Below are positions 8,531 through 17,682 of a DNA stretch of 64,000 nucleotides, piece by piece. The position numbers and the translations under genes are program-made. The notes below the pieces were generated by a model. It searched no databases, was not told the origin of the DNA, and saw only the letters and a list, made by a program, of their open reading frames with translations. Position 1 is the stretch's first letter. Every line of letters begins with the position of its first letter. Source of the stretch: RUG14223 sp051881075 (GTDB lineage Bacteria > Bacillota > Clostridia > Oscillospirales > Acutalibacteraceae); contig JBJEPE010000028.1 in assembly GCA_051881075.1 (NCBI GenBank), positions 1 through 64,000 of the forward strand, in the 5' to 3' direction.

Positions 8531-9199
8531 TTGAAAGGTAAGCTTATTGTTATAGAGGGACTTGACGGCAGCGGCAAGGCAACTCAGGCACAGCTTTTGT
8601 ATAATAGATTAAAAAAAGATAATGATAATTGCAAAAAAATCTCTTTCCCAGACTATGATAATCCTTCATCTGCTCTTGTTCAGATGTATTTACACGGTGC
8701 GCTTGCCGATTCTCCGGAAAAGATAAATGCTTATGCGGCCTCATCATTTTATGCGGTTGACAGATATGCAAGCTATATGCAGTTCTGGAAAAAGGACTAC
8801 GAAAACAAAGCTACGATAATTGCCGACAGATACACCACATCCAACGCCATATACCAGATGGTAAAACTGGAAAGAAGTAAGTGGGACGATTTTTTGGGGT
8901 GGTTAGAGGACTACGAATATAATAAGCTTGGTATACCTAAGCCTGAGGCAGTTATATATCTTGATATGCCTATCGAGGTTTCACAAAAGCTAATGACGGA
9001 AAGATATAACGGTGATGAGAGCAAAAAGGATTTGCACGAGAAGAATATCAGATTTTTACATGATTGCTCTGTAGCGGCACTGTATGCGGCACAAAAGCTG
9101 GGTTGGAACATTATACATTGCTCAGAGAAGCTTAAACCGCATACTATAGACGACATACACGCAATGGTTTATGAAAATGCTAAGAATATATTAATATAA
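8531..9199 (+). CDS. tmk: Thymidylate kinase (dTMP kinase)
   Basis: Phosphorylates dTMP to dTDP, directly downstream of ThyX in the pathway. The P-loop GLDGSGKAT is at residues 10-18, with the family's DRY motif at ADRYTTS (~95). I prefer TTG 8531, which gives MKGKLIVIEG with AAAGG ten bases upstream; the alternative GTG at 8495 would overlap thyX by 23 bp and adds 12 residues unlike the family start. Length is then 222 aa. The lid region is somewhat divergent from classical Tmk, so deoxynucleoside specificity is inferred largely from context. Confidence 0.88.
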   Translation: MKGKLIVIEGLDGSGKATQAQLLYNRLKKDNDNCKKISFPDYDNPSSALVQMYLHGALADSPEKINAYAASSFYAVDRYASYMQFWKKDYENKATIIADRYTTSNAIYQMVKLERSKWDDFLGWLEDYEYNKLGIPKPEAVIYLDMPIEVSQKLMTERYNGDESKKDLHEKNIRFLHDCSVAALYAAQKLGWNIIHCSEKLKPHTIDDIHAMVYENAKNILI

Positions 9200-9210
9200 G
9201 AGGAAGATTT

Positions 9211-10101
9211 ATGCTTGAATTTAAAACTCCGGAATTAAGTGACGGCGATTGGGTGCGCAGCATTGCTGAAAGCTCAGATTATATGGGCAGCGATGCCGCA
9301 TTTGGTACACTTTTTATATGGAGATTAAGATATAAATTTAAAATTTGTAAGTATAAGGAATTTATTATCAAGGAATGTTTAACGGATAACGGTGAGCTTT
9401 GTTATACCTATCCTATGGGACACGGAGATATAAAGGATGCCGTGGACGCAGTTATTGCTCATGCACATGAAAAACAGGTTAAATTGCACTTTACCTTACT
9501 TACTGACGATATGAAGAACCAGCTTGAAGAGTTTTATCCCGGTAAGTTTGTATTTGAAAGCATACGTGACAGCGCAGATTATATTTATTCTACAGAGAAG
9601 CTTGCAATGCTTACAGGCAGAAAGTATCATTCAAAGCGTAATCATATAGCTGCGTTTGAACAGAAGCACAGTGTTAGATATGAGAGGATAACACCTGAGA
9701 ATATGCACGTTGCACTTGACGTCTGCCGTAGCTGGTGCGCCGAAAACGGTTGTTCGGAAAATGCGCTTGACAGCGAATTTTGTGCTATACGTGAAACGTT
9801 TAATAATTACGATAAGCTGGGCTTTATCGGCGCTATTATTTATGCTGACGATGTACCTGCCGCTATGACGGTAGGAGAGAGAATAAACTCTAAGATTTGT
9901 ATAATACACTTTGAAAAAACTACTCCTGAGTTTAAAGGTGCTTATCCTGTTATAAACAGGGAATTTGTACGTAACGAGCTGATATCATACCGGCTTGTTA
10001 ATAGAGAAGAAGACATGGGAATTGAGGGATTGCGTAAAGCTAAGCTTTCGTATCGGCCAGAAATATTACTCGAAAAATTTGATGGGATATTAATAGAATG
10101 A
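9211..10101 (+). CDS. DUF2156 domain protein (GNAT-fold, MprF C-domain-like)
   Basis: 296 aa. The sequence follows the DUF2156 pattern: an N-terminal half beginning FKTPELSDGDW with FGTLFIWR, and a C-terminal half with KYHSKRNHIAAFEQ and HFEKTTPEFKGAYPVINREF. The family is related to the aminoacyl-phosphatidylglycerol synthase catalytic domain and has a duplicated acetyltransferase fold. The acyl donor and acceptor are unknown, and no membrane part is present. It lies 11 bp after tmk with AGAGGAAG upstream, and overlaps the next acetyltransferase gene by ATGA, so the two are probably translationally coupled. Confidence 0.82.
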   Translation: MLEFKTPELSDGDWVRSIAESSDYMGSDAAFGTLFIWRLRYKFKICKYKEFIIKECLTDNGELCYTYPMGHGDIKDAVDAVIAHAHEKQVKLHFTLLTDDMKNQLEEFYPGKFVFESIRDSADYIYSTEKLAMLTGRKYHSKRNHIAAFEQKHSVRYERITPENMHVALDVCRSWCAENGCSENALDSEFCAIRETFNNYDKLGFIGAIIYADDVPAAMTVGERINSKICIIHFEKTTPEFKGAYPVINREFVRNELISYRLVNREEDMGIEGLRKAKLSYRPEILLEKFDGILIE

Positions 10102-10961
10102 TAACGTTTAAAAAAGCTACCGAAAATGACAGCGAAAGCCTTATAAAAATATGGCATATATGCTTTAAAGATGATGTAAGTATTATACAGGATTTTTTAA
10201 GCAGAGGTTTTAATTCTTTTGTAGCGGAGATAGACGGAAAAGCTGTTGCAGCGTTACATTTGATAAATACGCAGATGGCGTATAACGGCAATACTATTGA
10301 CGGTGTTTATCTATATGCCGCCGCCACCTTGCCCGAATATAGGGGTAGGGGTATTATGGGTGGACTTATAGACTATGCAAACCAAGAAGCTAAGCGAGAG
10401 GGTGCGAGCTTTTGTGCATTAATGCCGGCGGATCTGTCTTTATATGATTATTATAGGAAATTCGGTTATTTTGATTTCTTTAAAAGTGTTAATGTTACAA
10501 AAAGCGCAAAGCAACTGGACGAAATTTGCAAAAATGTAATCAATAACACAAAAGATTTATTTGACAATATCACTGATTTAAGGTTTAATATATATAACAA
10601 AAATAACGGCAATATTCTATGCAGTACGGAACACATAGACTACGCTGTTAAAATGTACAAACATTACGGAGGATGTCTTATCACGGCAAGCGGCGGATAT
10701 ATGATATGCAGCAGAGTAGATGAAACACAGGTGCAAATAATAGAATGTGCCTGTACACATAAGTCTTTACCGCAGCTTATATCAAAGCTGAGAAAAACGC
10801 TTGACGCACAAAGCTATGTTTTCAGACTTCCTGCAAATACACAATTTTTTGGCGGTGACGGAGATATATACTACAGCGGAATGTTAAAGCCGCTTAGAGA
10901 TGAAGATATATTTATAAGTATTATAAATGCTAATCCCTATATGGGACTTACACTTGATTAA
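10098..10961 (+). CDS. GNAT family N-acetyltransferase, two-domain
   Basis: An N-terminal GNAT domain has the acetyl-CoA-binding P-loop YRGRGIMGGLI at about residue 79, preceded by a typical beta4 (GVYLYAAATLPE). The remaining ~140 residues form a second domain, an arrangement like Eis-type acetyltransferases, although at 287 aa it is shorter than Eis (~400). The start ATG overlaps the DUF2156 stop by four bases. Substrate unknown. Confidence 0.85.
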   Translation: MITFKKATENDSESLIKIWHICFKDDVSIIQDFLSRGFNSFVAEIDGKAVAALHLINTQMAYNGNTIDGVYLYAAATLPEYRGRGIMGGLIDYANQEAKREGASFCALMPADLSLYDYYRKFGYFDFFKSVNVTKSAKQLDEICKNVINNTKDLFDNITDLRFNIYNKNNGNILCSTEHIDYAVKMYKHYGGCLITASGGYMICSRVDETQVQIIECACTHKSLPQLISKLRKTLDAQSYVFRLPANTQFFGGDGDIYYSGMLKPLRDEDIFISIINANPYMGLTLD

Positions 10962-10976
10962 AGGAGGACACAGCGC

Positions 10977-11516
10977 ATGATATACGTTTTTTTGGCTGAC
11001 GGCTTTGAAGAGATAGAGGCACTTGCTGTCGTTGATATTTTAAGACGTGCAGAGCTTGATGTAATCACGGTTGGTGTTGGAGGCAAAAATATCACAGGTG
11101 CGCATAAGATAACGGTTTGCGCCGACATTGAGCAAAAAGAAGTTACTACTGACGACATGACTGCCGTTGTGTTGCCGGGTGGTATGCCGGGTACGCTCAA
11201 TCTTGAAAAATCACCTATTGTCAGAGAGGCCGTTGAATATTGCGTCGAAAATGATTTATATACCTGTGCAATATGTGCCGCACCGTCAATATTAGGTCAT
11301 TGGGGTCACTTAAAGGGTAAAAGGGCAGTTTGCTTTCCGGGCTTTGAAAGCGAGCTAAAGGGCGCACAGAATACAGCCTCCTTTGTCGAGAAAGACGGAA
11401 ATATAATCACAGCTAAGGGACCGGGGGCGGCAGTAGAGTTTGCTCTTGAAATTGCCAAGTGCCTTGCAGGTGAAGAAAAAAGTAATAGTATAAGGATGTC
11501 GCTTCAATGCCCGTAA
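10977..11516 (+). CDS. DJ-1/PfpI family protein
   Basis: 179 aa with the DJ-1 features: an N-terminal Glu in ADGFEEIEA (residue ~16), and the nucleophile-elbow Cys in the motif CAICAAPSIL (~102). Homologues are described as glyoxalases, deglycases or chaperones, so the precise activity is open. A strong AAGGAGGA ribosome site precedes ATG 10977. Its 3' end overlaps the cyclo-ligase gene by 10 bp, indicating co-transcription. Confidence 0.9.
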   Translation: MIYVFLADGFEEIEALAVVDILRRAELDVITVGVGGKNITGAHKITVCADIEQKEVTTDDMTAVVLPGGMPGTLNLEKSPIVREAVEYCVENDLYTCAICAAPSILGHWGHLKGKRAVCFPGFESELKGAQNTASFVEKDGNIITAKGPGAAVEFALEIAKCLAGEEKSNSIRMSLQCP

Positions 11517-12109
11517 ATGATATACGTAAAGTTAAAGACAGAATAAGGCAGCGTTCACGTGGATTTCGTGAGAGATTAACACGTGAAGCTAAGGCAGATC
11601 TTGATAGAGCTATACTTGATAAGATAACCTCAATGCGGATATATACTGACAATAATTTGATTTTAACATATGTTTCAACTCCCATTGAGGTAGATACACG
11701 AGGGCTTATAAAGCGTGCTTTGGCTGATAATAAGACCGTGGCGGTACCTAAGTGCATTAAGGGTAGCCGTGATATGGAGTTCTATATTATTAAGTCGCTT
11801 GACGACTTGGAAAAAGGGACTTTCGGAGTACTGGAGCCAAAGGCTGATGTATGTCAAAAGCTTACTGATACGGCACATAGCGTATGTATAGTACCGGGAC
11901 TTTCGTTTGATTGCAGTGGATACAGAGTAGGCTATGGCAAGGGATATTACGATAGATTTTTATCCGGTTACAGGGGTTACACGGTAGGTATATGTTATAA
12001 ACCGTGTGTAGAGTGGAGATTTCCACACGGCTTCTTTGATAAACCTGTTGACCTTTTGATAACTGAAAAATATATAAGAAAAACAACGAGAAATTCAAGA
12101 AAGGATTGA
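11507..12109 (+). CDS. 5-formyltetrahydrofolate cyclo-ligase
   Basis: Converts 5-formyl-THF to 5,10-methenyl-THF with ATP, recycling folate. The family motif GYRVGYGKGYYDRFL near residues 142-156 is clear. Arg-rich N-terminal residues and VSTPIEVDT match the ATP/folate site. 200 aa is normal length. AAGGA sits upstream of ATG 11507, inside the end of the DJ-1 gene. In this operon it complements ThyX and Tmk as a one-carbon/dTMP function. Confidence 0.92.
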   Translation: MPVNDIRKVKDRIRQRSRGFRERLTREAKADLDRAILDKITSMRIYTDNNLILTYVSTPIEVDTRGLIKRALADNKTVAVPKCIKGSRDMEFYIIKSLDDLEKGTFGVLEPKADVCQKLTDTAHSVCIVPGLSFDCSGYRVGYGKGYYDRFLSGYRGYTVGICYKPCVEWRFPHGFFDKPVDLLITEKYIRKTTRNSRKD

Positions 12110-12113
12110 GCTT

Positions 12114-13622
12114 ATGAGTAACAGTTTGTATGATAACAACGATAATTTTTATAATGTCAATACAGACACAAACAGCGCAAATAAACAGCAAAGCAATACT
12201 CCTAAAACTCAGCAGGACAGTATAGCAAATAGCAGAGAGCAAAAGGTACGTAGCTTTAAGCTTCAGCTTGATGACTCATTTTATGAGGATACATTCGGAG
12301 ATGAAACACAGGGCAGCACATATGTTAAGCGTGATTTTTCACCGGATGCCGCCGAGAACATAACAAGCTATAGCAGTGATGAGAAAAAGGCAGAGGCAGA
12401 GGCGGCACAAGAGAAAGAACAGGAAAAGCCTAAGCTTACCAGAAAGGAAAAAAAGCTTATCAAAAAACGTCGTAAGGCTAAGGCACGTAAGTCAGGCTGT
12501 CTGTTTAAGATGGTATGGCTTGTAATGGTAGTCCTAGTCGGTGTCTTGGTAGGTCAGTTCTTAATGGTTGGCGTTAATGATATGCTTGCCATAAATCGTA
12601 CAGATTCAAGCACTATAACCATTGATATATCTGATTCTAACAATCTTGACGCAATAGCCGATACCTTAGTAGATAACGGCATCATCAACAATAAACAGTT
12701 CTTTAAGCTGTATGCAAAGCTTACAAACAATGACGCATACTTCTTACAGGGAACGTATGAGCTTCGCAAGAATATGGACTATCAGGCTATAGCTGTATTT
12801 TTACAGACTAAGATAAACCGTATGGATACCGTTTCGGTACAGTTCTCAGAGGGTATGAATGTGCTTGAAATAGCCAAGAAGCTTGAAAAAAACGGGGTTT
12901 GTAATGCTGAGGAATTTTTAGCTATGGCTAATTCAAACGCATTTGATGAAGACTATCCGTTTATAGCTTCCATTAAGAATGCGTCTAAGAGATACTACAA
13001 GCTTGAGGGCTATTTATTCCCTGATACCTATGAATTTTATAAGAATGAAGATCCTGAATCGGTTATCAGACGTTTTCTTGCTAACTACCGTAATAAGATG
13101 TATGAAACCAAAACACGTGTAGAGGGCTTTGAAAAGAAGGTAAATATAGAGAAACAGGCAGATAAGATGGGTATGTCTATGGAAGATCTGCTCACGCTTG
13201 CGTCTATTATTCAGGCAGAGGCGGCTACAGAAGAAGATATGTACTATATTTCTTCTATTTTCCATAACAGACTTGATACTCTTGACAATGACGGTGTAAG
13301 CATATTCGGTGAGGGCGGCTTGTGCTATCTCGGCTCAGATGCCACATATTACTACCCATACCGCAACAAGGCGTCTGTACCTAAAGAAATACGCAAAAAT
13401 TATGTAAGTAAGTACGATACTTATACTATTAATAAGGGATTGCCTGCCGGTCCGGTATGTAATCCGGGTATGGCGGCAATAAATGCGGCGTTGCATCCGT
13501 ATGATACCGATTACTATTACTTCTGCCATAAGGCGTCAACAGACGGCTCTGCCGCTGAACCGTTCTATGCAAGAACCTATGACGTTCATACAGAAAACCT
13601 TTATGCCGCAGGCTTATTATAA
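12114..13622 (+). CDS. mltG: Endolytic murein transglycosylase MltG
   Basis: Cleaves nascent peptidoglycan strands at the membrane. A long hydrophilic N-terminal region (1-130, Asn/Gln-rich then Lys-rich) precedes the transmembrane helix at about 132-155. A LysM-like segment follows, then the YceG/MltG catalytic domain with LEGYLFPDTYEFY and the catalytic Glu in SIIQAEA (~367). NKGLPAGPVCNPG and the C-terminal ALHP motif are also present. At 502 aa it is longer than E. coli MltG (340) because of the cytoplasmic extension. ATG 12114 follows AGGATTGAGCTT. It precedes a U32 peptidase gene, as yrrL precedes the yrrN/yrrO group in Bacillus. Confidence 0.93.
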   Translation: MSNSLYDNNDNFYNVNTDTNSANKQQSNTPKTQQDSIANSREQKVRSFKLQLDDSFYEDTFGDETQGSTYVKRDFSPDAAENITSYSSDEKKAEAEAAQEKEQEKPKLTRKEKKLIKKRRKAKARKSGCLFKMVWLVMVVLVGVLVGQFLMVGVNDMLAINRTDSSTITIDISDSNNLDAIADTLVDNGIINNKQFFKLYAKLTNNDAYFLQGTYELRKNMDYQAIAVFLQTKINRMDTVSVQFSEGMNVLEIAKKLEKNGVCNAEEFLAMANSNAFDEDYPFIASIKNASKRYYKLEGYLFPDTYEFYKNEDPESVIRRFLANYRNKMYETKTRVEGFEKKVNIEKQADKMGMSMEDLLTLASIIQAEAATEEDMYYISSIFHNRLDTLDNDGVSIFGEGGLCYLGSDATYYYPYRNKASVPKEIRKNYVSKYDTYTINKGLPAGPVCNPGMAAINAALHPYDTDYYYFCHKASTDGSAAEPFYARTYDVHTENLYAAGLL

Positions 13623-13649
13623 TTAATAAAAATCGCTCAAGGCTGTCGG

Positions 13650-13669
13650 GCAAGGCTTTTGTGCCTTGC
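13650..13669. other. GC-rich hairpin between mltG and the U32 peptidase gene
   Basis: GCAAGGC (13650-13656) pairs with GCCTTGC (13663-13669), and a third related CTTGCTTCGG/CCTTG stretch follows. No T-run follows, so read-through into the next gene is likely; it may be an attenuator or mRNA-processing site. Confidence 0.4.
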
Positions 13670-13740
13670 TTCGGCTATGCCTTGTTTGCGCTTTTCAGGA
13701 AAATATTTTTTCTCATAATTTTTTTTGAAAGACTGATTGT

Positions 13741-14976
13741 ATGATAGAACAAACACATAAATTTGAATTGCTTTCGCCGGCAGGCGATCCCGAATCATTG
13801 CAGGCTGCACTGAATTTTGGTGCAGACGCAGTGTATTTGGCCGGTAAAAAGTTCGGTATGAGAACATCAAGTGCAAATTTTGATATGGAAACGCTTGCCG
13901 AGTCTGTCAGGAAGGCACACGATAAGGGAGTAAAGGTCTATCTAACCTGTAACACTATTCCACGCAATAACGAGGTTGATACATTACCCGACTTTCTTGC
14001 AGAGGCGGAAGAATGCGGTGTAGATGCCTTTATTATTGCGGATATCGGCGTTATGGAGCTTGCCAAGCGTTATGCTCCAAATACCGATATACATATTTCA
14101 ACTCAGGCCGGTATTGCTAACTACGCTACCGCTAACGCATTCTATCAAATGGGTGCAAAGCGAGTAGTGCTTGCCAGAGAGCTATCGCTTGAAGAGATAA
14201 GCGAGCTACATTCACGTATTCCTAAGGACTTAGAGATAGAGGCGTTTGTACACGGCTCTATGTGCGTTTCTTTCTCCGGCAGATGCCTGATGTCAAGCTA
14301 TCTGACATCACGTGATGCTAACAGGGGCGACTGCGCTCAACCGTGCAGATGGAAATATCATATTTACGAAGAGAACAGGGAGGGGCAGTTCTTCCCGATA
14401 GTAACTGAAGAAAACGGAACTTATCTGTTTAATTCACGTGATTTGCGCATGATAGAGCATATCCCGGAGCTTGCAAAGGCAGGTATTACAAGCCTTAAAA
14501 TAGAGGGTAGAGCCAAGTCGGCATACTATGCGGCAGTTACTACCAACGCATACCGTCATGCCATTGATGACTACTACGAGCAGGGCGATAATTGGCGTTT
14601 GCAGGAATGGATAGCCGAAGAGCTTGAAAAGATAAGCCACAGAGAGTATAATACGGGATTTTTCTTTGGCAAAGAGCCGGGGCAGATACATTCAAACGGA
14701 GGTTATATCCGCAAGTATGAGGTCGTTGCCGTGTGTGACGATTACTCCGACGGTAAAGCCTTTATTAGTCAAAGAAACAGGTTCTTTAAGGGCGATACTT
14801 TGGACGTATTACCACCATCGGGCGTGCCTTTCTACATTACCGTAGATGAGCTTGACAATGAATACGGACAGGCTGTTGACGTTGCACCTCACGCTATGCA
14901 GAAGCTTGTGTTGCCGTCTGATCTGGTTATTCCTAAGGGCTCTTTATTCAGAAAGAAATTAAACAGCGATAAATAA
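13741..14976 (+). CDS. U32 family peptidase, TrhP-like (tRNA uridine hydroxylation)
   Basis: 411 aa. Opens with the family start LLSPAGDPESLQAAL and carries the U32 signature EAFVHGSMCVSFSGRCLMSS, followed by GDCAQPCRW cysteines. In Bacillus and E. coli such proteins (TrhP/YrrO/RlhA group) support 5-hydroxyuridine formation in RNA, probably with an Fe-S centre bound by the conserved cysteines. Placement after mltG matches the conserved Firmicutes order. The ribosome site is weak (GAAAG). Whether it acts on tRNA or 23S rRNA is inferred only from its resemblance to YrrO in length. Confidence 0.87.
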   Translation: MIEQTHKFELLSPAGDPESLQAALNFGADAVYLAGKKFGMRTSSANFDMETLAESVRKAHDKGVKVYLTCNTIPRNNEVDTLPDFLAEAEECGVDAFIIADIGVMELAKRYAPNTDIHISTQAGIANYATANAFYQMGAKRVVLARELSLEEISELHSRIPKDLEIEAFVHGSMCVSFSGRCLMSSYLTSRDANRGDCAQPCRWKYHIYEENREGQFFPIVTEENGTYLFNSRDLRMIEHIPELAKAGITSLKIEGRAKSAYYAAVTTNAYRHAIDDYYEQGDNWRLQEWIAEELEKISHREYNTGFFFGKEPGQIHSNGGYIRKYEVVAVCDDYSDGKAFISQRNRFFKGDTLDVLPPSGVPFYITVDELDNEYGQAVDVAPHAMQKLVLPSDLVIPKGSLFRKKLNSDK

Positions 14977-15029
14977 AAATTTATATATATTAAATAATCA
15001 TTTTCTAATTTTACAAGGAGAGATATAAA

Positions 15030-17660
15030 ATGCAGTGGACAGGACTTAACGAGCTTAGAGAGAAATTTCTCTCATTTTATGAGAGTAAGGGCCATTTAAG
15101 GCTCAAAAGCTTCCCTCTTATACCAAAAGATGATAATAGCTTATTGCTTATAAACTCAGGTATGGCTCCTATGAAAAAATACTTTACAGGTGAGGTAACT
15201 CCGCCGAGAAAGCGTGTTACAACCTGTCAAAAATGTATCAGAACACCGGATATTGAGCGTGTAGGCATCACAGCCAGACACGGCACTTATTTTGAGATGC
15301 TCGGTAACTTCTCATTCGGTGATTACTTTAAGCACGAGGCAACGGCATGGGCTTGGGAATTTTGTACTAAAATCCTTGAATTGCCTATCGACAGACTTTG
15401 GGTTTCGATATATGAAAACGATGATGAAGCCTTTGATATCTGGACTAAAGAGGTAGGCGTATCTGCCTCCCGTATTGTAAGGCTCGGTAAAGAGGATAAC
15501 TTCTGGGAGCATGGCACAGGTCCCTGCGGCCCTTGCTCAGAGATATACTTTGACAGAGGTGAGCAGTACGGTTGCGGCTCACCTACTTGCGGTGTGGGCT
15601 GTGACTGTGACAGATATGTAGAGTTCTGGAACCTGGTATTTACTCAGTTTGACAGTGACGGTAATGATAATTATGCGCCGCTTGATCATCCTAACATAGA
15701 TACAGGTATGGGACTTGAACGTCTTGCTTGCATTATGCAGGGTGTAGATAATCTTTTCTTAGTTGATACCGTTCAGAACATAATGAAGAAAATTTCAGAG
15801 ATATCCGGCGTAAGCTACGGCGATAACGATAAGACAGATGTTTCTTTAAGAGTTATAACAGACCATATAAGAAGTACTACATTTATGATAGGCGACGGCG
15901 TTATGCCTTCTAACGAGGGTAGAGGATACGTTCTGCGCAGACTTTTAAGACGTGCCGCACGTCACGGCAGACTGTTAGGCATTACAGAGCCGTTCCTCTA
16001 CAAGGTATGTGATACCGTTATTCACGAAAACCTCAGTGCATATCCTGAGCTTAGCGAAAAGAGCGAATTTATAAAGAAGCTTATTAAAGTTGAAGAAGAA
16101 AACTTTAACAGAACGATTGAACAGGGACTTGGACTGTTAAATGCAATAATAGAAAAGACTGACGTCAATGTTCTATCGGGTGAAGATGCCTTCAGACTTA
16201 ACGATACCTTCGGTTTCCCTCTTGACTTAACCAAAGAGATAATAGCCGAAAAGGGCATGACAGTAGACGGAAAAAGATTCGCAGAGCTTCTGGCAGAGCA
16301 AAAGAAGCGTGCAAGAGCCGCACGTAAGAATGCCGGCGCAGAGGCTTGGCTCAGCGACAGCATTGATATGTCCGGAATAAGAGCAACCGACTTTAAGGGT
16401 TACAGTGCATTTGACTGCGCAGGTAAGGTGCTTGCGATAATCAAAAACGGTGAAAAAACAAACGTTGCATATGAGGGCGAAGAGGTCGTAATCATTCTTG
16501 ACAGAACTACTTTCTATGCGGAGAGCGGCGGACAGGTAGGCGATACAGGCATTATATCCGGCGAGAACTTTACAGCAGAAGTTACAGATACCGTTAAAAA
16601 TCCATCGGCAATATTTTTGCATAAGGCAGTTATCAAGTCAGGTATGATATCTGTAGACGATGAGATAAACTGTAATGTTGATGCTGAAAGACGTTTAAGA
16701 ATTATGAGAAATCATACTGCGGCTCACCTTTTGCAGGCGGCGCTCAGACAAGTACTCGGCAATCACGTAGAGCAGGCCGGTCAGCTTGTAAACGACGAGC
16801 ACGTACGTTTTGACTTTACACATTTTTCTGCCCTTACTCCGGAGGAGCTTGAACGAGTAGAAAACCTTGTTAATAAAGAGATACTCTCCGCTGTTGCTGT
16901 AGAAAGCCGAGAAATGCCTATTGAAGAGGCTAAAAAGCTTGGTGCAATGGCATTGTTCGGAGAAAAATACGGTGATATTGTCCGTGTAGTAAGTGTTGAC
17001 GACTTCTCAAGAGAATTTTGCGGCGGTACACATATTGACAATACATCAAAGATAGGTTTGTTTAAGATAGTATCTGAGGGCAGCGTTGCCGCAGGTGTAA
17101 GACGTATAGAGGGCGTTACGGCATACGGTGTGCTTGATAAACTTAACGGTGTGCTGGGCATGGTTGCAAAGGCCGCAGGTGCTATTAAGCTTAATAATAC
17201 GGCCGACCTTGTAAGAGCCTGTGTACAGCTTATGTCTGATTTAAAGGAAAAAGAGAAGACCATTGAGAAGCTTCAGGCTAGGCTTGCATCACAGAAGATA
17301 GACGAGATTTATAAAAACGCAAAGGACATAAACGGAGTTAAGGTTATTGCCGCAAAGCTTGACGGAATAAGCTCCGATATGCTGCGCACGATGAATGACG
17401 GTATATTAAGCTTATCGTCAGACTGCGTCGCAGTACTTGCAAGCGTAGTAGACGGCAAAGCCTTAATATCTGCAGTATGCGGCAAAAATGCACGTGATAA
17501 GGGTGCAAATGCAGGCAAAATAGTTAAGGCTGTTGCCACATTGGCAGGAGGTAACGGCGGCGGTAAGCCTGAGATGGCTATGGCAGGTGCTAAGGATATA
17601 TCTAAGCTTGACTATGCAATATTACAGGCCGAAGGCATAGTTGCCGAAATGCTTAAATAA
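15030..17660 (+). CDS. alaS: Alanyl-tRNA synthetase
   Basis: Charges tRNA-Ala. The 876-aa protein has the full domain set: class II catalytic core at 1-240 (RTPDIERVG, RHGTYFEMLGNFSFGDYFK), tRNA-recognition domain, editing domain with zinc ligands HTAAH (~561) and CGGTH (~663), and the C-terminal oligomerisation/DHHA1 domain ending near GGNGGGKPEMAMAG. ACAAGGAGAG precedes ATG 15030. No T-box fits in the 53-bp gap upstream, so expression probably depends on the upstream operon or a local promoter. Confidence 0.98.
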   Translation: MQWTGLNELREKFLSFYESKGHLRLKSFPLIPKDDNSLLLINSGMAPMKKYFTGEVTPPRKRVTTCQKCIRTPDIERVGITARHGTYFEMLGNFSFGDYFKHEATAWAWEFCTKILELPIDRLWVSIYENDDEAFDIWTKEVGVSASRIVRLGKEDNFWEHGTGPCGPCSEIYFDRGEQYGCGSPTCGVGCDCDRYVEFWNLVFTQFDSDGNDNYAPLDHPNIDTGMGLERLACIMQGVDNLFLVDTVQNIMKKISEISGVSYGDNDKTDVSLRVITDHIRSTTFMIGDGVMPSNEGRGYVLRRLLRRAARHGRLLGITEPFLYKVCDTVIHENLSAYPELSEKSEFIKKLIKVEEENFNRTIEQGLGLLNAIIEKTDVNVLSGEDAFRLNDTFGFPLDLTKEIIAEKGMTVDGKRFAELLAEQKKRARAARKNAGAEAWLSDSIDMSGIRATDFKGYSAFDCAGKVLAIIKNGEKTNVAYEGEEVVIILDRTTFYAESGGQVGDTGIISGENFTAEVTDTVKNPSAIFLHKAVIKSGMISVDDEINCNVDAERRLRIMRNHTAAHLLQAALRQVLGNHVEQAGQLVNDEHVRFDFTHFSALTPEELERVENLVNKEILSAVAVESREMPIEEAKKLGAMALFGEKYGDIVRVVSVDDFSREFCGGTHIDNTSKIGLFKIVSEGSVAAGVRRIEGVTAYGVLDKLNGVLGMVAKAAGAIKLNNTADLVRACVQLMSDLKEKEKTIEKLQARLASQKIDEIYKNAKDINGVKVIAAKLDGISSDMLRTMNDGILSLSSDCVAVLASVVDGKALISAVCGKNARDKGANAGKIVKAVATLAGGNGGGKPEMAMAGAKDISKLDYAILQAEGIVAEMLK

Positions 17661-17682
17661 TTAAAAATATGAGGTGAGCTAT

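Noticed and set aside
14977..15029. T-box leader upstream of alaS
   Set aside because: Only 53 bp are available and there is no T-box motif or terminator hairpin.
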